Shown here: one piece after another, positions 1 through 7,070 of the stretch
Layout: each line of letters opens with the position of its first letter
Position numbering within the stretch: the first letter of the stretch is position 1
Source of the DNA: Acidovorax radicis N35
GTDB lineage: Bacteria; Pseudomonadota; Gammaproteobacteria; Burkholderiales; Burkholderiaceae_C
DNA: 64,000 nucleotides
Reading direction: 5' to 3'
NCBI RefSeq assembly: GCF_000204195.1
Contig: NZ_AFBG01000021.1
Span: 434,001-498,000 of the forward strand
Position numbers and translations under genes: made by a program
Notes under the pieces: model-generated
Told to the model about the DNA's origin: nothing
Database searches by the model: none
The model's input: only the letters and a program-made list of their open reading frames with translations

Positions 1-552
1 GACGGCGTCGAGCTGCGCGTGCAGCCCGCGCTGGTGCCCGCCACGCACCTGATGGCACATGTGGACGGGTCAATGAACGCCGTGATGGTGAAGGGCGATG
101 CCTCGGGCGTGACGATGTACTACGGCGCGGGCGCGGGGTCCGAGCAAACTGCATCGGCCGTGATCGCCGACCTGGTGGATGTGGCGCGGCTCGATGGCAC
201 GCGTGCCGCGCAGCGGGTGCCGCACCTGGGGTTTCACGCAGATGCGGTCAACGAAGGCCTGGCCGTGTTGCCCCGCGCGGCCGTGCACACACGCCACTAT
301 CTGCGCGTGCCGGTGCACAGCGCGCAGCAGATCGAGGCCGTGGGCGCCTGGCTGGCCGCGCAGCACGTGCCGGTGCTGCAGGTGGCCTTGGCCGCCGAGA
401 AATCACTGCCATCGGGCAGCCACACCCAGGTGCTGGTGCTGACGGACGCCGTGGCGCAGGCCACCGTGGACCTGGCCGTGTTTGCGCTGGCCGCACACCC
501 TGCGGTGGCAGGCCCGGTGGTGACGCTGCGGGTGGAACTGCTGGAGGGCTGA
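1..552 (+). CDS. hom: Homoserine dehydrogenase, C-terminal part (5' end outside window)
   Basis: The reading frame is open from base 1, so the gene starts upstream. The visible 183 residues carry the end of the homoserine dehydrogenase catalytic domain: HVDGSMNAVMVKGDASG followed by YYGAGAG and TASAVIADLVDVAR, which is the conserved GxGAGxxxTASAVVADL signature. A C-terminal ACT-like segment (RHYLRVPVHSAQQIEAVGAWL) follows, the usual site of threonine feedback. The enzyme reduces aspartate semialdehyde to homoserine in threonine/methionine synthesis. The ACT part is less canonical than the catalytic part. The gene is followed by an intergenic repeat and a convergent gene rather than thrC, which often lies directly downstream in betaproteobacteria. 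Confidence 0.9.
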   Translation, partial: DGVELRVQPALVPATHLMAHVDGSMNAVMVKGDASGVTMYYGAGAGSEQTASAVIADLVDVARLDGTRAAQRVPHLGFHADAVNEGLAVLPRAAVHTRHYLRVPVHSAQQIEAVGAWLAAQHVPVLQVALAAEKSLPSGSHTQVLVLTDAVAQATVDLAVFALAAHPAVAGPVVTLRVELLEG

Positions 553-579
553 GAACCCCGTGGGACACGCGATTTTGTG

Positions 580-637
580 TCAAAAAAGGCGCTAGCGCTT
601 ATCCATCAAGCGCTAGCAGCTATCAATTTTGACAAAC
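580..637 (+). repeat. Comamonadaceae-type interspersed inverted repeat, copy 1
   Basis: An AAAAAAGGC lead is followed by the near-perfect inverted repeat GCGCTAGCGCTT-ATCCATC-AAGCGCTAGC and then AGCTATCAATTTT. It lies between the convergent ends of hom and the PaiB-like gene, where its hairpin could serve as a bidirectional terminator. It is the best-preserved of about nine copies in the window. Confidence 0.75.
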
Positions 638-645
638 CCCGTTGC

Positions 646-1281
646 TCATGGCATCAAGCCCCCCAACACCAGCGCGGCCATGTCCTCTGCTGCGGATGTG
701 CCCTCGGCCATCAGGCCCTGCACCACGCCCGCGCGGTCCGTGTCGGTACGGTTCTGGCTGACTTTCCAGATGCCTTCCCAGCGGTCCACCGGCAGTTCGA
801 TGCCCACGATGGCGTGCAGCAGTTTGTCGATGTAGTCGGGCGGGGCATCGTCAATGCGCCAAGGGTCCGGGCGGTGGGCCTCGTGCCGCTCACTCAGGGT
901 GTGCAGGATGGCGCGCAACTGAACCGGGTCGTCCACTGCGTGGAGCGTGCCGTGGGCGTGCACGGTGGCGTAGTTCCAGGTGGGCACCTGTTTGCCGTCG
1001 ATGGCCTTGGACGGGTACCAGGAGGGCGAGACGTAGGCCTGCGGGCCGTGGAACACCGCCACGGCGGCCTGCGGCAGCAGTGGCAGGACACCGTTGGCAC
1101 GCCCCACGTGGCCCACCAGCGTGCCGTGGGGGCCACGCGTGGGGTCCAGGTACAGCGGCACATGGTTCACATGCAGCACGCCTTCGTGCGATACGACCAG
1201 GGTGGCCAGGGGCTGGGCCCGCACCTGGGCCTGCAGGATGGCCGGGGCCGTCACCTGGAACTGGCGGTTGGCAATCGTCAT
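646..1281 (-). CDS. FMN-binding negative transcriptional regulator, PaiB family
   Basis: The protein has 211 residues. Family hallmarks are HVPLYLDP, GTLVGHVGRAN, AYVSPSWYPSK with PTWNYATVHAHG, and C-terminal IVGIELPVDRWEGIWKVSQNR. This is the split-barrel flavin-binding PaiB fold; members have been described as regulators, although DNA binding is not obvious from sequence. The ATG at 1281 was chosen because it lies one base after the stop of the upstream osmC-type gene, indicating translational coupling. An in-frame extension upstream of it only reads through that gene in another frame. The pair is divergent from a MocR-type regulator that is a plausible controller. Confidence 0.9.
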   Translation of the reverse strand: MTIANRQFQVTAPAILQAQVRAQPLATLVVSHEGVLHVNHVPLYLDPTRGPHGTLVGHVGRANGVLPLLPQAAVAVFHGPQAYVSPSWYPSKAIDGKQVPTWNYATVHAHGTLHAVDDPVQLRAILHTLSERHEAHRPDPWRIDDAPPDYIDKLLHAIVGIELPVDRWEGIWKVSQNRTDTDRAGVVQGLMAEGTSAAEDMAALVLGGLMP

Positions 1282-1282
1282 G

Positions 1283-1762
1283 TCAGGCCCCTTCCACTTC
1301 CAGCACGGGCGCGCAGTCGATCCGCGTCTTGACCGAGTTGGCCAGGAAACACGACGCGTGGGCGCGGTGGTGCAGGTAGTCGAGTTGTGCGGCGCTGGGC
1401 GCATGGGCCGCGTCAAAGCGTGTGACGGGGCTCAACTGCACCTGAGTAACGACGAGCTGGCCCTGCTCGTTCTTGGCCATGGTGCCCACGGCCGCGTCGG
1501 TGTAGCTGTTGAGCCGAAAGCCCGCACGGCTGGCCAAATCCATGAACCACAGCATGTGGCAGCTGGAGAGGGCCGCCACATAGGCTTCTTCAGGGTCCAC
1601 GGCCGCGGCGTCGGAATACGGCAGCGGCACCACATGGGGCGACGACGATGCGGCCACGGTGGCGCCGCCATCGAAGTGCCAGGTGTGGGCGCGGTGGTAG
1701 CGCTTGTCCAGAAAGTCGTCGTTGCCGCGCTGCCAGGTGACGGTGGCGATGTGTGGGGCCAT
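1283..1762 (-). CDS. OsmC family peroxiredoxin-like protein
   Basis: The 159-residue protein has the two conserved cysteines of the OsmC/Ohr superfamily, in SSCHMLWF and HASCFLANSV, separated by about 70 residues as expected for a thiol-dependent hydroperoxide reductase. The context YVAALSSCHMLWFMDLA is typical of the OsmC subgroup whose substrate is unassigned. It is the first gene of a two-gene unit with the PaiB-like gene, whose start lies one base beyond its stop. The 99-bp gap to the divergent MocR gene must contain both promoters. Confidence 0.88.
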   Translation of the reverse strand: MAPHIATVTWQRGNDDFLDKRYHRAHTWHFDGGATVAASSSPHVVPLPYSDAAAVDPEEAYVAALSSCHMLWFMDLASRAGFRLNSYTDAAVGTMAKNEQGQLVVTQVQLSPVTRFDAAHAPSAAQLDYLHHRAHASCFLANSVKTRIDCAPVLEVEGA

Positions 1763-1861
1763 GGGGTTCTCTCAACAAAGGCGGATCGCACGGTGGCGGC
1801 CCGGGTTTCTACAATGGTTCTTCAGTTTATGGCGGCATCACAACATTGAAAGGGCCAATTC

Positions 1862-3319
1862 GTGCCTAGCCCTGGAGCCAATCGAGCCCATCGATCTACC
1901 GCCACCACCCTGCGCCAGCAGGTGTATGAGCAATTGCGCCGCGCCATCGAGCAGGGCAGCCTGCGCGCGGGCACGCGGCTGCCGCCGTCGCGCGAGCACG
2001 CAAGCAGCCTGGGCGTGTCGCGCAACACCGTGCTGTGGGCCGTGCAGCGGCTGCAGGCCGAAGGGTATGTGGAAGCGCGGGTGGGCGACGGCACCTATGT
2101 GTCGCAGGCCGTGGCGGCCACCTCGGCCGCCCCGCAAGGCCTGGTGGCGCCGCCCCGGGGCCTGTCACACCGGGGGCAGTTGATTGCCGACACGGCGTCG
2201 CGCTGGCGCCCCCCGCTGGCGGCCGCCAAGGCGTTCCGCATTGGCGCGCCCGAGGTCGCCACCTTTCCGTTTGTGCTGTGGGACCGGCTCACCCGCCAGG
2301 CCAGCGCCCGCCAGCGCGTGGACCGTGCCCAGTACCTGGACCCGGCCGGGGACCCGGACCTGCGCCAGGCCGTGGCGCAGTGGCTGTGGGCCTCGCGCGG
2401 CATCCGCTGCGATGCGGCGCAGGTGGTGGTGTGCTCGGGCTCGCAGCAGGGCATCGACCTCATTGCACGGCTGCTGCTGGATGTGGGCGACGAGGTGCTG
2501 GTGGAAGACCCCGGCTACCCCGGCATCCGCGCCAGCCTGCTGGGGCATGGCGCGCTGGCGCGGCCGGTGGGCATGGATGCCGACGGCATGCGCATCGACG
2601 AGGCCGCCACCCGCTGGCCCGCTGCGCGCATGGCGGTGGTCACGCCCACCCACCAGTTCCCCACGGGGGTCGGCATGGGCCTGGTGCGGCGGCAGGCGCT
2701 GCTGCAATGGGCCCGCGCGCACGACGCCTGGGTGGTGGAAGACGACTACGACGGCGAGTTTCAATACGGCAGCAACACGCAGCGCGTGCCCGCGCTGTGC
2801 AGCCTGCCGGGGTCCGAGCGGGTGCTGTACGTGGGCACGTTCTCCAAGACCCTGCACCCCGGCCTGCGCCAGGGCTTTGTGGTGGTGCCACCCGCGCTGG
2901 TGGAGGCCTTTGCCATGGCCCGTGCCATCACCGACCGGCATGCACCCGGTGATGCGCAAGCGGTGCTGGCGCGCTTCATTGCCGAGGGGCACCTGCTGCG
3001 CCACTTGCGGCACATGCGGGAGCTGTATCTGCAGCGCCAACAGGTGCTGATCAGCGCCCTGGCCGACGCCAGCGATGGCGCGGTGCAGCTGTGGCCCAGC
3101 GACCGGGGCATGCACCTGCTGCACGAAGGCGGGCCCGGCACCGACGATGAGGCGATCAGCCGCAAGGCGCTGGCAGCGGGTGTGATGCTGGCGCCGTTGT
3201 CGCGCTATGCCATGCAGTCCCCGCGCAGGGGTTGGCTGCTGGGGTACGCAGGGTATGACACGCCCGAGATCCTGGAGGCAGCGCGGGTGGTGGGGGCACT
3301 GCTGCGCGGAGCCGCATGA
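1862..3319 (+). CDS. MocR/PdxR-family GntR regulator with aminotransferase domain
   Basis: The 485-residue protein starts with GTG. Residues ~17-80 form a GntR winged helix (LRQQVYEQLRRAIEQGSL, LPPSREHASSLGVSRNTVLWAVQRLQAEGYV). From about residue 115 it is a fold-type I aminotransferase-like domain with the PLP-lysine motif YVGTFSKTLHPGLRQGF and an earlier DPAGDPDLRQAVAQWL. Length and order match MocR regulators, which sense PLP or amine ligands rather than catalyse transamination. It is transcribed away from the OsmC/PaiB pair, the usual arrangement for control of a divergent target. The ligand cannot be read from sequence. Confidence 0.92.
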   Translation: MPSPGANRAHRSTATTLRQQVYEQLRRAIEQGSLRAGTRLPPSREHASSLGVSRNTVLWAVQRLQAEGYVEARVGDGTYVSQAVAATSAAPQGLVAPPRGLSHRGQLIADTASRWRPPLAAAKAFRIGAPEVATFPFVLWDRLTRQASARQRVDRAQYLDPAGDPDLRQAVAQWLWASRGIRCDAAQVVVCSGSQQGIDLIARLLLDVGDEVLVEDPGYPGIRASLLGHGALARPVGMDADGMRIDEAATRWPAARMAVVTPTHQFPTGVGMGLVRRQALLQWARAHDAWVVEDDYDGEFQYGSNTQRVPALCSLPGSERVLYVGTFSKTLHPGLRQGFVVVPPALVEAFAMARAITDRHAPGDAQAVLARFIAEGHLLRHLRHMRELYLQRQQVLISALADASDGAVQLWPSDRGMHLLHEGGPGTDDEAISRKALAAGVMLAPLSRYAMQSPRRGWLLGYAGYDTPEILEAARVVGALLRGAA

Positions 3320-3341
3320 GGATGCGCGAGGCCGCGTGGGT

Positions 3342-4499
3342 TCAGAGGCGTGGCAACGGCGCGGGTTGCGCTTCCGCCATCTTCGTGCGGGCAGTCTGCG
3401 GCTGCGCTGCATCACGCCACCAGTGTTTCGACAGGGCCGGTGTGCGGATGTCCAGGCGCTCGCCCATGACGGGCGCCACCAGCGGCACGGCAGCGTTGGC
3501 CGCCAGCGCGGTGATGCGTTCGAACGGCTCCGTCCAGGGGTGCATGGCCAGGTCAAACGTGCCGTTGTGGATGGGCATGAGGTGGCGGCCCTTCACGTCC
3601 AGGTGGGCCTGCAGGCTTTCGTGGGGCTGCATGTGCACATCGGGCCATTGCGCGTCGTAGGCACCGGTCTCGATCATGGTCAGATCGAACGGGCCAAAGC
3701 GCTCGCCGATGGCCTTGAAGCCATCGAAGTAGCCCGTGTCGCCGCTGAAGAAGATGCGCACCTGATCGGAACCTTGCCCGCTCATCAGCACCCACGACGC
3801 CCACAGCGTGCGGTTGCCGTCCGACAGGCTGCGCCCCGAAAAGTGCTGGGCGGGTGTGGCCACCAGGCGCAGGCCCTCGATGGTGGTGCCTTGCCACCAG
3901 TCGAATTGCTGCACCTTGGCGGCGGGCACCCCCCAGGCGATGAGCCGGTCACCGACGCCCAGTGGGGCCACAAAGTGGGCCACCTTGGGTGCCAGTTGCT
4001 GGATGGCGTCGTAGTCCAGGTGGTCGTAGTGGTCGTGCGACAGGATCACGCCCGTGATGGGCGGCAGGTCGTCCAGGGCGATGGGCGGCGCATGGAACCG
4101 CTTGGGGCCCAGAAACTGGAACGGCGATGCGCGCTCGGAGAACACCGGGTCGGTCAGCCAGAACTTGCCTTCGATCTTGAGCAGCATGGTGGAGTGGCCC
4201 AGGCGCCACAGGCTACGGTCGGGCGCGGCCAACAGGTCGGCCTGCGACAGCGCCTGCACCGGCAGGGCTTGGCGGGGCACGGTGTCGGCCGGCTTGCCTG
4301 TGGCAAAGCGCCACATGATGGCGGCGGTCTTGAACAAACCCGGCTGTTCGCGCGGGGCGGTGTTGCGGAACTTGCCGTCCACCTGCTGGGGCGAGTCGGC
4401 ATACGACGTGGCGGGCAACGAGGCGCAGGAGAGGATGCTGTAGGCCATGGCAACAAGGGCAGTGAGGATGAGGAGGAATCGGGACATGCGGCGGGGCAT
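3342..4499 (-). CDS. Lipoprotein metallo-beta-lactamase-fold hydrolase (NAPE-PLD/UlaG-like)
   Basis: The protein has 385 residues. The N-terminus is a hydrophobic signal ending in a probable lipobox ILSC with Cys25, so it is likely membrane-anchored on the periplasmic side. The catalytic metal motif SHDHYDHLD, LGHSTMLLKIEGKFWLTDPV, the downstream FFSGDTGYFDGF and the late MPIHNGTFDLA are characteristic of the zinc-dependent subfamily that includes N-acyl-phosphatidylethanolamine phospholipase D and UlaG. The substrate is unknown; membrane lipid turnover is one possibility. It is divergent from a TetR regulator, with an array of inverted half-sites between them, so TetR control is likely. Confidence 0.88.
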   Translation of the reverse strand: MPRRMSRFLLILTALVAMAYSILSCASLPATSYADSPQQVDGKFRNTAPREQPGLFKTAAIMWRFATGKPADTVPRQALPVQALSQADLLAAPDRSLWRLGHSTMLLKIEGKFWLTDPVFSERASPFQFLGPKRFHAPPIALDDLPPITGVILSHDHYDHLDYDAIQQLAPKVAHFVAPLGVGDRLIAWGVPAAKVQQFDWWQGTTIEGLRLVATPAQHFSGRSLSDGNRTLWASWVLMSGQGSDQVRIFFSGDTGYFDGFKAIGERFGPFDLTMIETGAYDAQWPDVHMQPHESLQAHLDVKGRHLMPIHNGTFDLAMHPWTEPFERITALAANAAVPLVAPVMGERLDIRTPALSKHWWRDAAQPQTARTKMAEAQPAPLPRL

Positions 4500-4512
4500 G
4501 GGGCTCTTTCTT

Positions 4513-4557
4513 AAAAGTGCACTGTACAGTGTAGTTCACTTTTCAAAAAAGTAAACT
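4513..4557. promoter_or_regulatory. Multi-half-site operator between hydrolase and TetR genes
   Basis: Three copies of an 11-bp half-site are visible: AAAAGTGCACT at 4513-4523, the inverted AGTTCACTTTT at 4533-4543, and AAAAGTAAACT at 4547-4557. Adjacent pairs match as inverted repeats in 10 of 11 positions, with centres of 9 and 3 bp. A nested perfect palindrome ACTGTACAGT occupies 4521-4530. The block sits in the 78-bp gap between the divergent starts at 4499 and 4578, so binding could control both genes. Confidence 0.65.
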
Positions 4558-4577
4558 CCCCGGTGTAAAATGACCCC

Positions 4578-5204
4578 ATGACCCTTGTTCCCACCCCGTC
4601 CCGCCTGACCGACCGCAAGCGCGAGGCCATCGTGCAGGCCGCCATTGCCGAGTTTCGCGAGCACGGTTTCAACGGCACCAGCATGGACCGCGTGGCCGCG
4701 GCGGCCGAGGTTTCCAAGCGCACCGTGTACAACCATTTCCCCAGCAAGGACGAACTCTTCGAGGCCATCCTGGGGCACCTGTGGGACCGCAGCCAATCGC
4801 TGGCCGAGGTGGCCTACGACGCGGGCCACCCGCTGCGGGACCAGCTGCTGCAGGTGCTGGAGCACAAGATGCAGCTGCTCAACGACGCGAGCTTCATCGA
4901 CCTCTCGCGCGTGGCCATGGCAGAAATCATGCACACGCCCGAACGCGCCGAGGCGATGGTGACCCGCCTGTCCGAAAAGGAAGAGGGCCTGCCCCGGTGG
5001 ATCCGTGCGGCCCAGCAGGACGGGACCCTGCGTGCCAACGTGGACCCGCAATACGCAGCGCACCAGCTGCACGGCATGGTCAAGGCCTTTGCCTTCTGGC
5101 CCCAACTGGCCATGGGCCGCCCCCCGCTGGACGCGGCCCAGCAGCAGCAGGTGCTGGCCGATGCGGTGGACATGTTTTTAGGGTTCTACGCGGTGGCGCG
5201 CTGA
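4578..5204 (+). CDS. TetR/AcrR family transcriptional regulator
   Basis: The 208-residue protein has an N-terminal TetR helix-turn-helix (residues ~12-60): REAIVQAAIAEFREHGFNGTSMDRVAAAAEVSKRT is split across the conserved helices and ends in VYNHFPSKDELF. The C-terminal ligand-binding part resembles the AefR-like group (ARVAMAEI then MPRF-like positions). The divergent lipoprotein hydrolase is the likely target together with the regulator's own gene. The ATG start is 20 bp beyond the last operator half-site. Confidence 0.93.
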   Translation: MTLVPTPSRLTDRKREAIVQAAIAEFREHGFNGTSMDRVAAAAEVSKRTVYNHFPSKDELFEAILGHLWDRSQSLAEVAYDAGHPLRDQLLQVLEHKMQLLNDASFIDLSRVAMAEIMHTPERAEAMVTRLSEKEEGLPRWIRAAQQDGTLRANVDPQYAAHQLHGMVKAFAFWPQLAMGRPPLDAAQQQQVLADAVDMFLGFYAVAR

Positions 5205-5304
5205 CTTACTGCCGGCCGACCGCAACGCCGCCTCAAAGCATCCGCGCATCCGCATTGCGGTTTGCACTACGCTTGGCCGTTTCCCCACACAGCTTCAGAC
5301 ACCG

Positions 5305-5856
5305 ATGCCTCTTGCCCCCTACCTCGACACCGCCCCGGTTCTGGACACCGGCGTTTTCATCCATGATTCCGCCCAGGTCATCGGCGACGTCACCCTGGGT
5401 CGCGACAGCTCGGTGTGGTGCAACGCCGTGCTGCGCGGCGACGTGAACCGCATCGTGGTCGGCGCCTGCAGCAACGTGCAGGACCTGACCATGGGCCATG
5501 TATCGCACCGCAATGCAGCCAAGCCCGAGGGCTCGCCGCTTGTCATTGGCGACTACGTCACCATCGGCCATTCGGTCATCCTGCACGGCTGCCGCATCGG
5601 CAACGAATGCCTCATCGGCATGGGCTCCATCGTGATGGACGACGCCGTCATCGAAGACCGCGTGATGCTGGGCGCGGGCAGCCTGGTCTCGCCCGGCAAG
5701 GTGCTGGAGAGCGGCTACCTCTACATCGGCCGCCCGGCCGTGCGCCAGCGTGCGCTCACCGAGGCCGAGATGGCCTACCTCAAGTATTCGGCCGAGCACT
5801 ATGTGCGCGTGAAGAACAACTACCAGGCCACGCCCACACCGGCACCAGCCGCCTGA
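5305..5856 (+). CDS. Gamma carbonic anhydrase family protein
   Basis: The 183-residue left-handed beta-helix protein carries hexapeptide repeats (VIGDVTLGRDSSVWCNAVLRGD, LVIGDYVTIGHSVILHGC, CLIGMGSIVMDDAVI). The metal-ligand histidines of the gamma class appear in MGHVSH and IGHSVILHGC. It belongs to the YrdA/PaaY-like branch; members bind zinc or iron, but carbonic anhydrase activity is not universal. It stands alone between the TetR gene and the diguanylate cyclase gene. Confidence 0.92.
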   Translation: MPLAPYLDTAPVLDTGVFIHDSAQVIGDVTLGRDSSVWCNAVLRGDVNRIVVGACSNVQDLTMGHVSHRNAAKPEGSPLVIGDYVTIGHSVILHGCRIGNECLIGMGSIVMDDAVIEDRVMLGAGSLVSPGKVLESGYLYIGRPAVRQRALTEAEMAYLKYSAEHYVRVKNNYQATPTPAPAA

Positions 5857-5914
5857 TCCTCCCCGGGTTACCGCCGTGGCCCCCCTGTGCGCCGCGGCCC
5901 ATAATTTCTGGTGT

Positions 5915-6970
5915 ATGAGCGAACTTCTTCAGCAACTGTCCGAATCCGTCTCCACCGCCCAGTCGGTGGAGGAACTGACGCGGCCGCTTCTGGAAATGCT
6001 GGAGGCGGTGACGGGGCTGGAGTCCACCTACCTCACCTCCATCGACGAGGTCCAGGGTGTGCAGCATGTGCTGTATGCACGCAACTCCAGCGCCATGCAG
6101 ATTCCCGAAGGCCTTGTCGTGCCCTGGAACGACACGCTGTGCAAACGCGCGCTGGAAGAAGGCCGCACCTTCACCGACGACGTGCCGGCCTGCTGGGGCG
6201 ATTCGCAGGCGGCGCGCGACCTCAACATCCGCACCTACGTGAGCAAGCCCGTCCGCATGGGCAACGGCGCGCTGTACGGCACGCTGTGCGCGGCCAGCAC
6301 CCACACGCGCCCACGCACGCCCGAGGCCGAGCGCATCCTCACGCTGTTCGCCTACCTGATCGGCCAGCAGGTGGAGCGCGAGCAACTCATCCAGAAGCTG
6401 CTGTCGGCCAACGAACAGCTGGCGACCATGGCGGCCACCGATCAGCTCACAGGAATGCCCAACCGACGGGCCCTCGTGGAATCGCTGGAGCGGATGCTCG
6501 CGCAAGGCCGGCGCCGGCAGATGGGGGTCCAGATCGCGTTCATCGACCTGGATGGCTTCAAGGCCATCAACGATACCCATGGCCATGAGGTGGGCGACCA
6601 ATTCCTCATCGCCATCGCGCAGCGGCTGCAAGGCCTGCTGCGCGCCGAGGACCTGGCCGCACGCCTGGGTGGCGACGAGTTTGTGGTGATCAGCCTGAGC
6701 GCGCACGGTGGCGACGCAGCGCACTCTGCACAGGACGCACTGAGCCAGCGCATCACGCAGGTCACCCAGGGCCGCTTTGACCTGCCGGGCGCCTCACTGG
6801 ACTACGGCGGCGCCAGCGTGGGCGTCGTCACCATTGCCCCAGACCAGCCACACGGCACCGAAGAGGCACTGCGCGTGGCGGACCAGACCATGTACCAGGT
6901 CAAGCTCGCGCGCCGGCGGGCCGAAGACACCGTGGCCCAGGCGCGCAGCGGGCTGGCAGCCCACCGCTGA
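5915..6970 (+). CDS. GAF-domain diguanylate cyclase
   Basis: The 351-residue protein has a GAF sensor domain over residues ~10-165 and a GGDEF domain over ~180-345. The active-site GGDEF is intact at residues 252-256 (RLGGDEFVV), preceded by DQLTGMPNRRAL and FIDLDGFKAINDTHGHEVGD. No membrane segment is visible, so it should be a cytosolic enzyme making c-di-GMP in response to an unknown ligand. The ATG at 5915 gives the natural start MSELLQQL; the upstream in-frame extension has no clear ribosome site. Confidence 0.9.
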   Translation: MSELLQQLSESVSTAQSVEELTRPLLEMLEAVTGLESTYLTSIDEVQGVQHVLYARNSSAMQIPEGLVVPWNDTLCKRALEEGRTFTDDVPACWGDSQAARDLNIRTYVSKPVRMGNGALYGTLCAASTHTRPRTPEAERILTLFAYLIGQQVEREQLIQKLLSANEQLATMAATDQLTGMPNRRALVESLERMLAQGRRRQMGVQIAFIDLDGFKAINDTHGHEVGDQFLIAIAQRLQGLLRAEDLAARLGGDEFVVISLSAHGGDAAHSAQDALSQRITQVTQGRFDLPGASLDYGGASVGVVTIAPDQPHGTEEALRVADQTMYQVKLARRRAEDTVAQARSGLAAHR

Positions 6971-7070
6971 GCCGCACCGAAAAGGCAGGCCCCCGCCTGC
7001 GGCAGTAGCCACACCCGCACGGGAGAAACCGCAGGCCCGGATAATCGGGGCTTACCAACCCCCGCGTCCC

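Noticed and set aside
1763..1861. MocR operator in the divergent gap
   Set aside because: ACAATGG and ACATTGA look like a loose inverted pair, but no direct or inverted repeat is convincing enough to annotate.
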